DNA from: Wuchereria bancrofti
Taxonomy: Eukaryota; Nematoda; Chromadorea; Rhabditida; Onchocercidae
NCBI GenBank assembly: GCA_005281725.1
Contig: SSBO01000012.1
Span: 13,384,479 to 13,448,478 of the forward strand
Length of the DNA stretch: 64,000 nucleotides
Reading direction: 5' to 3'
Below the pieces are notes generated by a model. The model did no database searches. It had not been told where the DNA came from and saw nothing but the letters and a program-made list of their open reading frames with translations. The first letter of the stretch is position 1; each line of letters opens with the position of its first letter. This document shows positions 25,881 to 39,300 of this stretch, in pieces. The translations under genes were made by a program, and so were the position numbers.

Positions 25881-28800
25881 ATGAAAGAGGAAAAATTAGA
25901 TTTGATGAATTATGAATTATCAACAAACAACATTTTACAACGCTCGTTATCGTTAAGTGATGAAAAGGTGCCGAAAATAGAATACTGCCATCATACGGCT
26001 ACTGCTTCCACATCACTTAGTACCGCTTCTGCTTTGCAGTCCACGTCATATCATACACAAAATGGTAAAATTAGATTTTAATGTGGAATTTTTTCCTTTC
26101 TTGACAAGAAAAAAATTTACAATTTTAGAAGACAAACGATAAAGTAAACAAGATTAATTAATCTGCTGTTTTTTTGCTTATAATTTCAATTTTATTCTTT
26201 TTTTTTTGGTAAAATCTCTTTGTATTTTCATAATTTATGTCGTTTTTTTTCTTGTCATATTTTTATTTTTCCCTCTTTTTTTTTAAGCAAGCAAAAAGAG
26301 AAATGATGATAAAAAGTTTTTTCAAGAATGAAATATTATAAAATAAAACAGAACATACAATCTTTTGCAATAAAGAAAAAAAATTATTTTTTTTTCCAAT
26401 GAAAAATATTATTTTATATTAATTGAAATTTAATTGAATATAATGAAAAATTAATAATAAATTAGAAATTATAGATGATGAAATTCATTGGTTATTATTA
26501 AATGGAAAAAATCGCGAAAGTTTTGGCAGTTGTATAACAATGGAATGTAATTATGATTGGAATAATATTGGACAAATGAATGAAAATATTAACAAACAAG
26601 AAGAATTATATCATAATAATGATAATATTACATTATATCAATTATTTAATCAAAAATCAAATATGCAAATTTCGACGAAAAAATCAAAAATGAAAATTCC
26701 AATGACACAACATACAACATTAGTACCATTATTATTATTTATTGTACTGATATTTTTTATGGTGATAACAATATTACTGATATTAGTGATATATTTGAGT
26801 ACACAAAGTACTAACAACAGTCGAATTAGTAAATCTATAACTAATTTTACCTTTACTCATCGAATACGTCAAATTTCGGATCAGGTTAATCAATTTTTTC
26901 TTTTCTTTTTTTTGTTTGTTTGTTTGTTTTTTCAATATTTAATTTTTACATTGATTATTTATTCAAAATTTCTAGAAAAAAAAATTTCTTTGAAGCACAA
27001 ATTATCGATTGATCAATTAATAAAAATTATAAATTGATCATTTTTATTAATTAATTAGTATAAAATACTTTCTAATGTTCTTAGCTTAATAGTATTTATT
27101 ATTGGAAATGCAATACTTATTCAAATATCAATAATTCTGAGTAATCATTTGATAAGTGAACTTTAGGAATGATAAATCTCTAATCATTTTCAATGAAGCA
27201 TTGTAAAGCTTCTCTTTTATTGTTTTTCCTTCTTTTTCTCTCTTGAAATATTGTATCAAATAGAAAAAAAAGCGAAGGTATAACTTTATTATTACCCATC
27301 TATTAACCATGGTTAATAATTCATGATAGGTTAGTGTTATTTCTGGTAGTTAGTTATAATAGACCAAATAATAATAAAATATTGATAGATATTCAACTTA
27401 ATTATGATATTTGACACTTATAAAAATCATTGATGAAAAATTTGTAAGATAATAAGGTAATAGCGAAATTCAAACATAATTATCATTTTTGACAAAAATA
27501 CTTAAATTTTATTTTATTCATGTTCATAATTATTCACCATAATTTTTTTATTTGTGTGTCTTCATTTCTTTTCTTTTCCTCTTATCAAATCAATCATTTA
27601 AATGTGATATTATTTGATATATGTTTATCAATTATCAAAACAATATTATACAATCAGCAAGCAAATTAATATAAATAATTAAGTGAAAGAAATAAAAGGT
27701 TAAAAAAAAATAATAATTTCACATTTTTTTAAAACTGTAAAAATATATTCATTTTACATTTAATTTTTCATCTTGCAGTTCCGCTCATTTTTGTTTTATT
27801 TTCCAATTGAAAATTTTATTTTCTTTTTTTCATTATTTTTAAATTAATTTTAAATGAATTAAATTATATTTCGAGGATAAATATTATAGCAAACTCAAAT
27901 TAGTCAACAATTGATGGATGAATTTAATGCTTCCAATATCAAAAAGAATATCAAATGGCTCTCCGAAAAAATGCATGTTGCAGGTACCAAAGAAAATGCC
28001 GAACTTATGAGGAAAATTGCTGATAAGGTAAAATAATTAATTAACTTGCTGATAAGGTAAAATAATTAATTAACTTGCTGGTAAGGTAGAATGATTAATT
28101 AATCTGCTGATAAGGCAAAATGATTAATTAACTTGCTGATGAGGTAAAGTGATTAATCAACCTGCTGATAAGGTAAAATGATTAATTAATTTGTTGATGA
28201 ACTAAAATGATTAATTATTTTAAATAATTCTGTTTTTCATTTAAGCAATCGGTGTAATTTTGAAATATTAAAAATTATTTACAAAAATTTATTGCTTAAA
28301 TTACAACATAAAGCATTTAATTGAAATAGAAATTATTGTTAAATAAGAAATTTCATCGAAAATTTAGAGCGATATATTTTATAAAAGTTTAATTCATAAA
28401 ATGATTTAGAAAAAACTTTGAAAGAATTTAATTAAAATTAGAACAAATTTCTTATTATATTTTAATTTGTAATATTTTTAGTATAACACATATGGATATG
28501 ATGTAAAAACTTACAGTTATAATGTTTTATTAAATTATCCAAATTATGAAAAGCCAAATCGAATTGAATTACAAACGGCCGATAAAAAATGGAAAGAGCT
28601 TAGTGATGGCCTTGCTAAACGACTTGGTCCAAAAGAAGCGCAAGAACAAGTAAGCTAATTTGATTAACTATTTAAATTTTTATTAATATTCTCTTTGATA
28701 ATATTTTAAATTTCATATATATACCTTACAATTATAATGTTTTATTAGATTATTCAAATTATGAAAAGCTAAATCGAATATATTTTGTTTTAATAAAATT

Positions 28801-31800
28801 ATTGTATAAAAAAAATTTAAGGAAAAAAAGAAACAAGGAAAAATAAAGTTAGATTATTTAGCAAAATGATCCGCGTGCATTAGTTTATTGGGCTGCTTAT
28901 TCAGCGAATGGTACAGTAATTGGGCCAGTAGTTTATGTTAATTATGGAACAATCGATGATTACAAACGATTATATAAGGTATAACAAGAAGTAAATATTC
29001 TTTTTTTAATTCATTAATTTCAGTTAATATTTTTTTCCAGAAATGATAAGAAATAATAAAAAGAACGATAATATAAGGTACAACAATAAGTAATTATTTT
29101 TTTAATTCATTAATTTCAGTTAATATTATAAGGTATAACAATTAAAAATTATTCATCTTTTTGATTCATTAATTTCAATTAATAATTATCATTAGTTTGT
29201 TTCATACGTTTTATATTTATTTATATGTAATTCAATCTTTTGAAAAAAACAAAGAAAATGTTTATGTATCGAAAATTGAAACATTTCAATTGTTTAAAAA
29301 TTTTCACTTTTTCCTGTTCATTCTAGAAATGATAAAAAAAAATTTTCAAGTTAAATTAAAATTAAATCATTACAAAATTAATTTGAATACAGATATGAAT
29401 ATGAATTTGATTATATATGAATTATGAATATGAAAGTCAAATCAGTGTTATTATAAATGTTCAATTGGTATTAGAATTTTCGTTTGATTAATTTAGTAGC
29501 TGTTTTACATTAAATATTATTGCAAACTTTTTTATATACTTCACAATGTGTTTTAATATCAAAATTTATACTTTTAATATTAAAACTTTTATTTGATTAA
29601 TTTTATATCTGTAATTTAATGGCTCTTAATATAAAATAAAAGGCAAAACTCTTTTGGTGAACATATGATAAATGTTGGTTCTTAATTTCTTCCAAATTAA
29701 TGAAATATTAGTTTTCTGTTTGATTCAGTAGATATTTTTGTAAAACTATTCCTGATTAAATATTAACTGTATTCATATCAAATATCAAAGAAAAAACTAT
29801 TTCTCAATAAATATAAATTATATTTTCATTAAGTGTAGAAAACACCTCTAATTAAATAATACGTTTACATTAAAAAGTAAAGAAATTATTCCTAATTAAA
29901 TGTTAACTATAATATATTAAATTAAGAAAGCTGTTTATGATTAAATACCAACTATATTCATATCAAATATGAAAAATCATTCCCGATTAAATATTAATTA
30001 TATTTATATTAAATATTAAAAAATTATTTCCAATTTAGTAATAACTATATTTTATTTGAATTCAAGTATTTTAGAAATTGATTATTAGAAAATGAAAAAA
30101 TTATTCAAAATGCATAATTTTTCGCTTTTAAGAAAAAAAAGAGACTGAAAATCATAATCTGAGCGACAGTTGCGCTCTTCATGTACTTCAATATGAATTA
30201 CTGAAATTTTTTGCTCATTAGTAATAATATCAGTGGAATATCTATACAAAATAAAAGGAAATTTTGAAAATTACATGCAAAAATTATTTATTTTGTTATT
30301 GTGACGGAAGTAAGGTAATTTCAGTATGGAATTTCATTGAAAGGTAAAATAGCATTATGTCGTTATGGTGCAGTATTTCGTGGTGATAAGGTGCAACTTG
30401 CTGTTAAGCATGGCGCTATTGGAATGATTTTATACAGTGATCCATTTGATTATACAAATCGACGAAATAATGCAAAGGTTATTTTAAAGAGAGAAAAGAA
30501 AAATTTTAATTAAATTACTTGATTGCTGTAAATTTCAATAAAATAAATTTCAAAAAAAGAAAAATTTTAATTAAATTACTTGAATGCTGTAAATTTCAAT
30601 AAAATAAATTTCAAAATTTTTAGCAAAAAAAAATGAGAGGAAGGGATTAATTGATACTTAATGCTCAAAGTATTCCGCTTTTCTTTCTTTTTTTTTTTCA
30701 GTCTCTTTAAATTTTAGATTAATCAATTATAAAATGTTTTTTTTTCTCTCAGTCATAATAAAAAGTAATTTTAATGACTTAATTTGAATTTAGACACAAA
30801 AATTTCGTAATTATTTTTTTTCAAATCTTCCACAATAATGGAAAAAGATTTGTTCTCATAATATATTTCAGGTGTTTCCAGATGAAATTTGGTTACCAGA
30901 ATCAGGTGCACAACGTGGAACGCTGTTAAAAACGGATGGTGATCCGGAAACACCATTATTACCATCGAAATACTACACTTATCGTACGGAAACGGAAGAA
31001 AATTTACGTGAACGACAAATAATGCCATCAATTCCGGTAATGCCTGTTGGTTATCGTGATGCTCGAAAAATAATGGAAAATCTTAATGGACCACAAGTTA
31101 AGGTTAAATTTTCAATATGTTTTTCTTTCTTAATCATTTTCATTAATTAACTATATTTATTTAATTTTTAACTATCGATATTTCATTAACTAACTATCTA
31201 TATTTCATTAATTAACTATTTGTATTTATCTAATTTTTAACTATCTATGTTTTATTTAACATATTTAATTTTAAAGTGTAATAAATATGCAACCTTTTAG
31301 TCGAACCTTATTTAATTATTTGCTCATCTTTACAGTTTACTAATAATAATTAAGTCTAACAAATTTTTGATATTTTCAAATGAACGAAAAAAAAACTTAT
31401 TATCTAATAAGTGATTAAAGGATGAAATTTTAGTTGCATGGTTGGGTCGGATCTATGAATGTGACATATCGTATCACTGGTTCAGCAATATTTCGTCTTA
31501 TCGTGTATTCTGCTTGTAGGCGTCGTATTGTCACCAATATTGTAGCAACAATGTTTGGACGTGAAGAGCCGGATCGTTACGTACTCTTCAGTAATCATTA
31601 TGATGCCTGGGTTAAGGTATCATTATATTATTGTTATTGTTAATTATTTCATTTAAAGTACTTAAACTACTGATAATTAATCATTCAAATAATTAAGATA
31701 TTTATAATATCATGAATATATAAGCTAAAAAAAAAGTGTAACTGTAATTTTCATCATTTTGATTTTATCATATCTGTTATATACTAATTATATTTATATT

Positions 31801-34800
31801 TAATTATGTTGGTATATCTATTTAATTATATGTATATTTATTATTTATTTCTCTTGATTGATATAATATCAATAAATGAAAGTGTTTCATTGCTGTGTAA
31901 AATTTTTTCTTTACCAATGGGAAGAATATGTATGCTTAAAAAAAAAATTAAAATTAATTGAGAAAAAAATCGAAGATTTATTTTTTATTCATTTTTCTTA
32001 CCTTTTTGTTAAGCATTAATTAATACTTCCTTTTTCTAAAAATAATTTAACTATTTATTATTTAGTTAAATTATTATTGAATGATTTATATGCTTCGTTC
32101 CTTTTTTTTCCTCTCAATTACGTGGCAATTACACGTAGACACAAAAAATATTATTGTTGTGTAACATAAGCAATAATTATTTTACGTAAAAACATTATCG
32201 TCCAAATGAAAAAAATAAAATAAAGATCAAATTAATAGAATGATTATATTTATTATCTCAATATTACAAATTTTATTTGTTTATTTGATTAAATAATTGA
32301 TAACTTATAAAAAGAAAATATTTTTTATTCTTTTCTTTTTTGCAGGGCTCAATTGATCCAATTTCCGCCACGGGTACAATGCTGGAGATGGCACGGGTTT
32401 TGTCAAAAATGAAAGAGTCAATCAAATGGCGCCCACGACGCACAATAATGTTTTGCTTATGGGATGCGGAAGAATTTGGACTAATCGGTGAATGCATTTT
32501 TTTTTTCACGGAGAATTACGTCAAATATTATATATTCAATTGTGAAAACACTTTTTTCCATAAAGAATTACGTCAAATATAATACATTTCATTAAAAAGT
32601 AAAAAATATTTGAATCAATTTTTTAAAGGAAGCACAGAATGGGTGGAAGAATTCATGAAACCACTTCAACAACGTGCAATTGCAGTAATTAATGTTGACA
32701 ATATCAACGGTGATACGTCACTTTCTATTAAAGCTGTCCCATTGCTTTATCGTGTTATTGTCAACGCAGCTGCTAAGTAATTATTCTATGACATTTTCAG
32801 ATTTATTTAACAAGGAAAATTTTATGGTTTTTTTCCAGTAAATTTGCAGTTGAAATTAAAAATAACATATGTGATATGGATAAGAGAAAACAAAAAAAAG
32901 GAAAAACAAAAACGTTTAAATAATGTACAGATAATGTGTACGTATAAATTAATAAAAACGTAACGTATAAATTAATGTATAAATTGAAGTTCACGTATAA
33001 AGTTATGGTTATAATCAAATTTAGGAATGTTTTTAGGTACAACGCTTATATTATTAAAATGGTTTAATTCGAGAGGGAAATTTATTTTAATTGATCTAAT
33101 TTACATATTTAATTTATATATATAACAAGTTTTTTTAATTATATTGTATTAGTAATATCACCAAATATCTTGTATCATTAATCATTTTATTCAAATTTCA
33201 AAGTTTAAATTGCAATTAATTCCTATTGACTCAAATGTTTCTTTTTTAATTATTCTCAAAAACAGAGTGAAAAGTCCGAATATGTTAGAGCGAGAAGCAG
33301 AACGGATGACATTATTAGATTCGTGGAAATTTTATGATCCAAAAGGACCAATTACCGGCGATCGATCAATTCCCGGTATTAGTATACCCGGAACTGGTTC
33401 TGATTTTCAGGTTACTTAATTATTTTTCATACTTTTTCTGCACTTTATCAATTATTTCGAAGATTGCTAATATATATAGATTTACTGAAAAAAGAAAGTA
33501 TTAGTTTAATTCAATAATTATTATTTCAATAATTTTAGCGATTTATAACTTATTTGGGTATCCCTGTGATTGATATGAAATTGGAAAGTGCACCGTTGTA
33601 TACTTACATGCTTTATCATACAATGTATGAAATTCCTTGGTTGTTGGATAATTTTTTTGATCAAAATTACACCGCTTTAATGGCAGTAGGACAGTTATGG
33701 CTTGAAATTGGACGTGACATCGCGGATAGTTTAGTTAGTTAATCAAAAATTATTCTTTGCTAATATCTTTTTCCTTTTTTCTTTTCTTTTGTTTATTTTT
33801 TTGTTGTTTCATTCTAGTATGTATGTGTGTCTTTGTGTGTGTTTAATTTGAACTTGACGAATTAATAAAAGGTAAAAATAAATTAGTAAATTAATTAAAA
33901 TTAAAAGATAATATGAAAAGAAGAATATATTTCTTTTCTTTTTTTTTGTAATTTAGATAATTCCATTTAATTTACACGATTATGGTTTGGTATTGTTTGA
34001 TTTTGTTGATCGAATGAATCAACAATTGGAACATATTGGAATTCCAAATGCTATTGGTACAAAAACGTATCGTATAGTAATGGATAATTTACGAGAAGCA
34101 TTAACACGATTTCAGGTTGTTGCAGATATAATACAGCAAATTACTCAGGTATTCATCTAACATCCATTTGATATGCTTAATTTTATATAATTTTAATGCA
34201 CATTTCTCTCTTTTTAAAAAAAAAATTAAATAATTTTTTGAAATTTAAATAACTGAATAATTACATTTTCCAAATTCAAATAAGTAATGGATTACTCATT
34301 TTATTGTATAATACTGATGCAATGATTTATAGTTTCACCATAATTTCATCATTATTTATGATGGATAATTAGTTTAAAAAAAAAAAGATGAAAAACTAAA
34401 TTTTAACAGTTTAAAATATTACGTAAATGTGGTTATATTAAAATAAAACAGTTGAAATTAGAAAGTAAATTAAATTACACAACTAATATGAATTCTAGAG
34501 AATTTATTTATTAAAATTCATTACATATATTTAATAGTAAAATAAAATGAAAAATAACAATTGAAATATTGAAAGAAGTAAATTATTATTATTTTTCTCT
34601 CTTTCAGTCAGTTAATACGGGTCATGAATCGATCAGTATCAAACAAGCAGAAATGTTAAATAAACGGATGCAAACTATTGAACGAGCATTTATAACGGAA
34701 CAGGGTATTTATCCGGAACGAACTGAATTTCGTCATTTAATATTTACCAGTAGCAGTAGTAATAGTATCACTGATAATGATTATGGTAATTTATTATTTG

Positions 34801-34964
34801 GTGGAATTTTAGAACCAGCATTACAATGGCATAATGCTTTAACTGTGGGTAATTTAAATAAAGCAAAATATTGGTTGAAAATGTTGAAAATTGGATTTGC
34901 TAAATTACATTATGGTATTGAATCAGCTATTCTAATATTAGATATAAATGGATATTATGATTGA
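25881..34964 (+). CDS. M28B (NAALADase / glutamate carboxypeptidase II-like) type II membrane peptidase
   Basis: The exons are 25881-26064, 26475-26884, 27890-28027, 28482-28649, 28862-28978, 30325-30477, 30872-31102, 31434-31616, 32346-32487, 32629-32776, 33266-33410, 33539-33733, 33957-34148 and 34608-34964. All phases match, giving 920 residues against about 750 for human GCPII. The excess is mostly a cytoplasmic tail of about 143 residues before the membrane segment (about 144-169). A PA-type domain follows (WAAYSANGTVIGPVVYVNYG, YGAVFRGDKV), then the M28 core and the helical dimerisation domain. Zinc ligands are H522 (NHYDAW), D532 (GSIDP), E571 with catalytic E570 (WDAEEFGL), D599 and H700 (LYHTMYE), so activity is expected. 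Several glutamate-pocket residues are changed, so the substrate is uncertain. Confidence 0.95.
28019..28221 (+). repeat. 29-bp tandem repeat that duplicates the exon 3 splice donor
   Basis: About seven copies of a 29-bp unit start at 28019, 28048, 28077, 28106, 28135, 28164 and 28193. Each has the form GCTGATAAGGTAAAATAATT followed by AATTAACTT. The first copy spans the end of exon 3 (..GCT GAT AAG) and its donor GTAAAA. Later copies therefore recreate the same exon end and donor with increasing divergence. Confidence 0.93.
28725..28779 (+). pseudogene. broken partial copy of exon 4 inside intron 4
   Basis: This 55-bp intronic stretch matches exon 4 bases 28510-28564 at all but about four positions. 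It runs CTTACAATTATAATG... through AAATCGAAT. It lacks the acceptor side and the rest of the exon, and the downstream bases are unrelated, so it is a non-functional relic of a local duplication. Confidence 0.85.
28973..29190 (+). repeat. tandem copies of the exon 5/intron 5 junction
   Basis: TATAAGGTA occurs at the real exon 5 end (28973) and again at 29072 and 29127. Each is followed by a similar run ending in TTAATTCATTAATTTCAGTT or a close variant. The repeated unit contains both the donor and an acceptor-like TTTCAG. Confidence 0.8.
30495..30615 (+). repeat. 61-bp tandem duplication in intron 6
   Basis: Two near-identical adjacent copies (about 30495-30554 and 30556-30615) of a run starting AAAGAAAAATTTTAATTAAA. 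The second has one base change (TTGATTGC to TTGAATGC). It sits just inside intron 6 of the peptidase gene. Confidence 0.85.
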
Positions 34965-35850
34965 AAAAAGGAGAAAGATTGCATTCTATAAAGAAATTAA
35001 TTATTTAATTCTATCATTATGATTAATATATTATATTTATCAATAATTTGTCTTTAATAATACATTAATTAAATATTTACCTTAGTTACTGATATTTCAT
35101 AAATTTTTTTCTTTCTCCCTGTCATTAACAGGTGATGCAAACTAATCATTTCTAAGAAATGTTAAAAATTTTAGCACCAAATTTTATAATTAAACAATTA
35201 TTTAGAATTTTTAAGTGCTATTATATACTATAAAGGATTTTGTATTGTATTTCTCATTTTATAATTTTGTGCTTTAATAATATATTTAATAATTTAATGC
35301 TTAATTTTTCCTTTTCACTAAAAAAGAAAGCAACTATTGCAGTTATCTTTTTATTAATTCTGATATTATAATTAATTCTTGTTAATTATATGATCTTTTT
35401 TATTTACTTATCACTTTTTTAATGAAAAGTTTAATTTTTCATACTTTTTTTAAATGTTTATTGTTATTTAACGCAAAAATTTATTGGAAGTTTACTGCAT
35501 CAATGATTCCTTTTCACCATCTTTATTACATTATAAAATGAAATTTGTTTTTCTTTTTTTAAAACATTCTTTAAAAATTTCTGATTATATAGAAAGAAAA
35601 AAAAAGGAAAAGAAGAAATTATTATCAATTAAGCAATGACACATATATGTTATGCACTATCATATCGGTGAGATCATTTTCTGACTGATTATAATTATCA
35701 ATGAGTATTATATGGGTGTTGGATGATTATGATTACGATTATGATTATAATGATATTTGCTTTTATATATATTATATCTTCATTTTTACGATATTACAAA
35801 TGTGAATATATGAAAATAATGAACAAAAAAAGTGAGTTGATTATTTTTGG
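34965..35850. other. spacer between convergent genes
   Basis: About 0.9 kb between the stop codons of the plus-strand peptidase and the minus-strand peptide precursor. It should hold both 3' untranslated regions. No clear AATAAA signal was assigned and nothing else was recognised. Confidence 0.5.
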
Positions 35851-36343
35851 TCAATTGCGCCGAAATAGATTAGCAAAATTGAAAACCGGTTTTTTGAGAA
35901 GCCTATTAAGCTGTGTCAATTGTGTTCGTTCCTCAATCAACATATGTCCATCTTTTGAATTCATTGCTGTATCATCAATATTTTCACCTAAAATATGAAA
36001 TATCTTCGAATAATCAAAAAAAAAAAAAAGAGAAATGAAATTAAGATTGTAATTTATCATAAACTATATGATATGCTATTTAAGCTTAACAATTCTTCTA
36101 GTTTAAACTTGATAAATTTTTCAATATGCATTATCATTCGTGCAACATTGATAATGTTAATTTTTTTTTTTGCAACATTTCGTTTGCCAAAAAAACTTTT
36201 TAAGTTTTAGCCAGACCTGAAAATCTTTTCAAATCAGGCAATGAAAACTTCTTGATAGCATAAAAATGTGGACGTGATTGAAATAGTTGTGATGAAATGG
36301 GAGCAATGCAGGATATTCCAAGAAATAATATCAGTGAAATCAT
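35851..36343 (-). CDS. small secreted peptide precursor (neuropeptide-like)
   Basis: Two exons, 36343-36217 and 35987-35851, join in phase to encode 87 residues. The start lies 7 nt after a TTTTAG acceptor (36350-36351), consistent with trans-splicing. Residues 1-18 form a signal peptide (MISLILFLGISCIAPISS). The mature part has basic pairs KK31-32, KR39-40, KK74-75 and RR85-86, which would release FSLPDL and PVFNFANLF. No glycine precedes the basic pairs, so C-terminal amidation is not predicted. The donor is GTCTGG, which is weak; reading through it would instead stop after 47 residues. I do not recognise the family. An antimicrobial or other secreted peptide remains possible. Confidence 0.55.
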
Positions 36344-39300
36344 TTTTACCTAAAATTAAATTAGCAAAAAAGAAGGAAGGAAATATGTTTTAAAAATTAT
36401 AAATATATTATTTGTAAAATATGATCAATAAGTTTTGTTGCACATAAAACTATTTGAAATGTATTATTATAAATTTGAAATTAATTAATATTTTATTCAT
36501 AAACTGAAGGAATATTTTAGAGAATAAGAAAAAATGTAAAATAAAACTGTGAAATTTAAAATTATTTAAATGCAATTATTGTGCAATTGTATTAAATGAG
36601 CATAATCTGTGAACATTTAATCTATTAATAAATTATGAAAAGATTCGAAATATGTTTATTATTGTAATATTTAGCATAATTGTCATTAATTAATATTACC
36701 AAATTTCAATCAATTAACTGCAAACAATAGAGTGATAATGATTATTTATCATAGTTTGTTGATGAAAATTAATCAATTCCTTTTCCGCCTTTCTTTTTTT
36801 AGCATTCGACAATTATCTTTGTTTACTTTTCTTGCATTATTCCCTAAACGTTCTTTCTTATCGCATATTTTTTTAATTTTGTAGTGCCTTATAAAAATTT
36901 CCACAAATAATAATAATTTGTTGATTCCCTCTTACTCATATTCTCTCTCTCCATCACTCTCTGTTACATCGTGATTATCGTATCTAAATTCTTAAATCCT
37001 TATATCAGATTTTTTACTGATTTTTTTTCCGGTTTTTATCAAATTATCTGCTGATGCATTTTTTTGGAAAAAATAAAATATGATCATTTTGAAATGTTAA
37101 ATTTTGGGATAAATGAATTAATCCAAATAAAAAAAAGGAAAAAAAAAACTCAAAAGCATTAAATTCAAAGTTTTACTCTTTCAATTAAAGTTAGCTCGAT
37201 AATTTGTTCATAAAAATAGCTTAAATCATATAATTAAGACCACTTTTATAATTTGAATAATAAATTTTAAAAAGAAATAATAATTTTGAAATGCTAATAA
37301 ACTAATAAAATATTAATTCATTACTATCTACTTACTAATATATATATACTCGTAGAAATGGATGCACTAGGTTTACAGATCAAAATATTTGTCTTATATT
37401 TTGATCTTATTAAAAACATAAAATGTTGTTGTTGATTATTAGGTTAATCAATAAACGTCAACGGTTAATTTAAAATTTTTGAAATTGAAGAAAAAAAAAA
37501 CGAAACTGCACATTTGGCAGTAAGCCTAACAATTTATGCAATAAACATTTAAAATAAATTACTTTAACAAGTATTACATAATTGTTAAAATAATTTTACC
37601 CTTTGATGATATTCCCGTAATATCTTAGAATAATTATATGCCAGTAATATTACTATATCAAATTTATCTACCCTTAATTACTTGCTTACTTTTCACCTAT
37701 GCTTACTACTTTTAAATTATTGCTTACATCAGATTGTTTTTTTTTGTTTAGAAAAATTACCAATATTCAATTAATTTGGTTAATTTTTTAAATAAAATTT
37801 TACAACTTTAAATTTACTTTGATAAAATATTCTCAAATGAGAAAACGAAAAAGAATAACCACAATGAATTTAGCAATTTATTTTATCGTTTATATTAACA
37901 AAAAAAAAAAAAAAAAAAAAAAACAAGATAAAACAAAACACAAAGACGAAAAGAAAAAATTGATAAATATATGAAATTAATAATGTGAATTTATTTAGAA
38001 TTTTTGGAAAAAAAAGTGAAATTATAAAGTAAGTTAAACTTCTACGTTTCATTTGGATTCATTCTTCTTAAATTGAAGAAAAAAAGTGAACAAATATATT
38101 GATAGGTTAAAATTTAATTAATTTTCTCAACCTTATTTTCTCAAGCTTATCTTATTCTATTAAATACATTCTTAATTTAATGTATCAGAAATGCGATGAA
38201 ATCTATCATCAGTGCATTTCTATATTATTTCTTTTTTTTTTTTTTTTTTAGAAAAAAGCACAAGAAAATTGAAAAATTAAATTATTTCCTATAGTTACAT
38301 TTTTTCACACGTTCTAAAACCATACATTTTATATAATCTGTTATGAAATTTTGTGATATAAAATTTAAATTTATAGCTTAATATTTTCATATAGTGTAGG
38401 TACAATAACATTTTTTTTGAAGAAAATTGAAAAAATTTTTTTAATGATAAACAAAAAATAAAGGATGCATTTTAAAATTATCTGAAAAATTTTAAATTTA
38501 ATAAAATTTCGTTTTCTCATCAAATTATTATCAATTCTAAACTTTGTTATAATGTTCAGATGATGAAACACACATATATGTATAATAAAAAATTGAATAA
38601 TAAGGCATTTCATAACAAAATAGAAGTTAAAAAGGTTAACTAATGAATTATGAATGAAATGAAATAAGATGGAGTTAATTTGATACAAATATTTATACTT
38701 GATTAAAAATTTAAAATGTAAGAAAGAAAATATTAATAAAAGCAATGTGATGAAAAAGTATTAATGCCAAATATAAATGCTTTCTCTTTTTTTCTCTCAT
38801 CGATTTTTTTTAAACCAAAGAAAAAAAGAACCGTTCGTTTTAGCACAGCATTTTAGCTAAGATTGATAAAATTTAATAACTTAAAACTTTATATACCATT
38901 AGCTATCAATGAATTTAGCACTTGATGGAATGCTAAAAATTTTTGTTTTATTTCGAAATAATGAAATTCAACTGATGGTAACAATTTTAGCAACGAATGA
39001 ATGATTAAACCAAATAAAAGTATGTATTCAACATTATTTGACATCTTTATAAAGTAAATTTTAAAGGAATTTATGTAACTTTTCTTTATATAATTATGTA
39101 ACATTTCATAATAACTTTTATTTAATGAATTTGTTCATTTCCTAATTTTGATATAACAGAGGTAGAATTAAATTTAGAACTTAATATGAAACTACAATTG
39201 ATAGCATTTTTTGTTAAAATAAAATTAGTTGTTATTGTCTTACCAAGGATAAAAAAGTTAGCTAGCACTTAAATTTTATAACTTTTTCCCGAGAAAAAAA

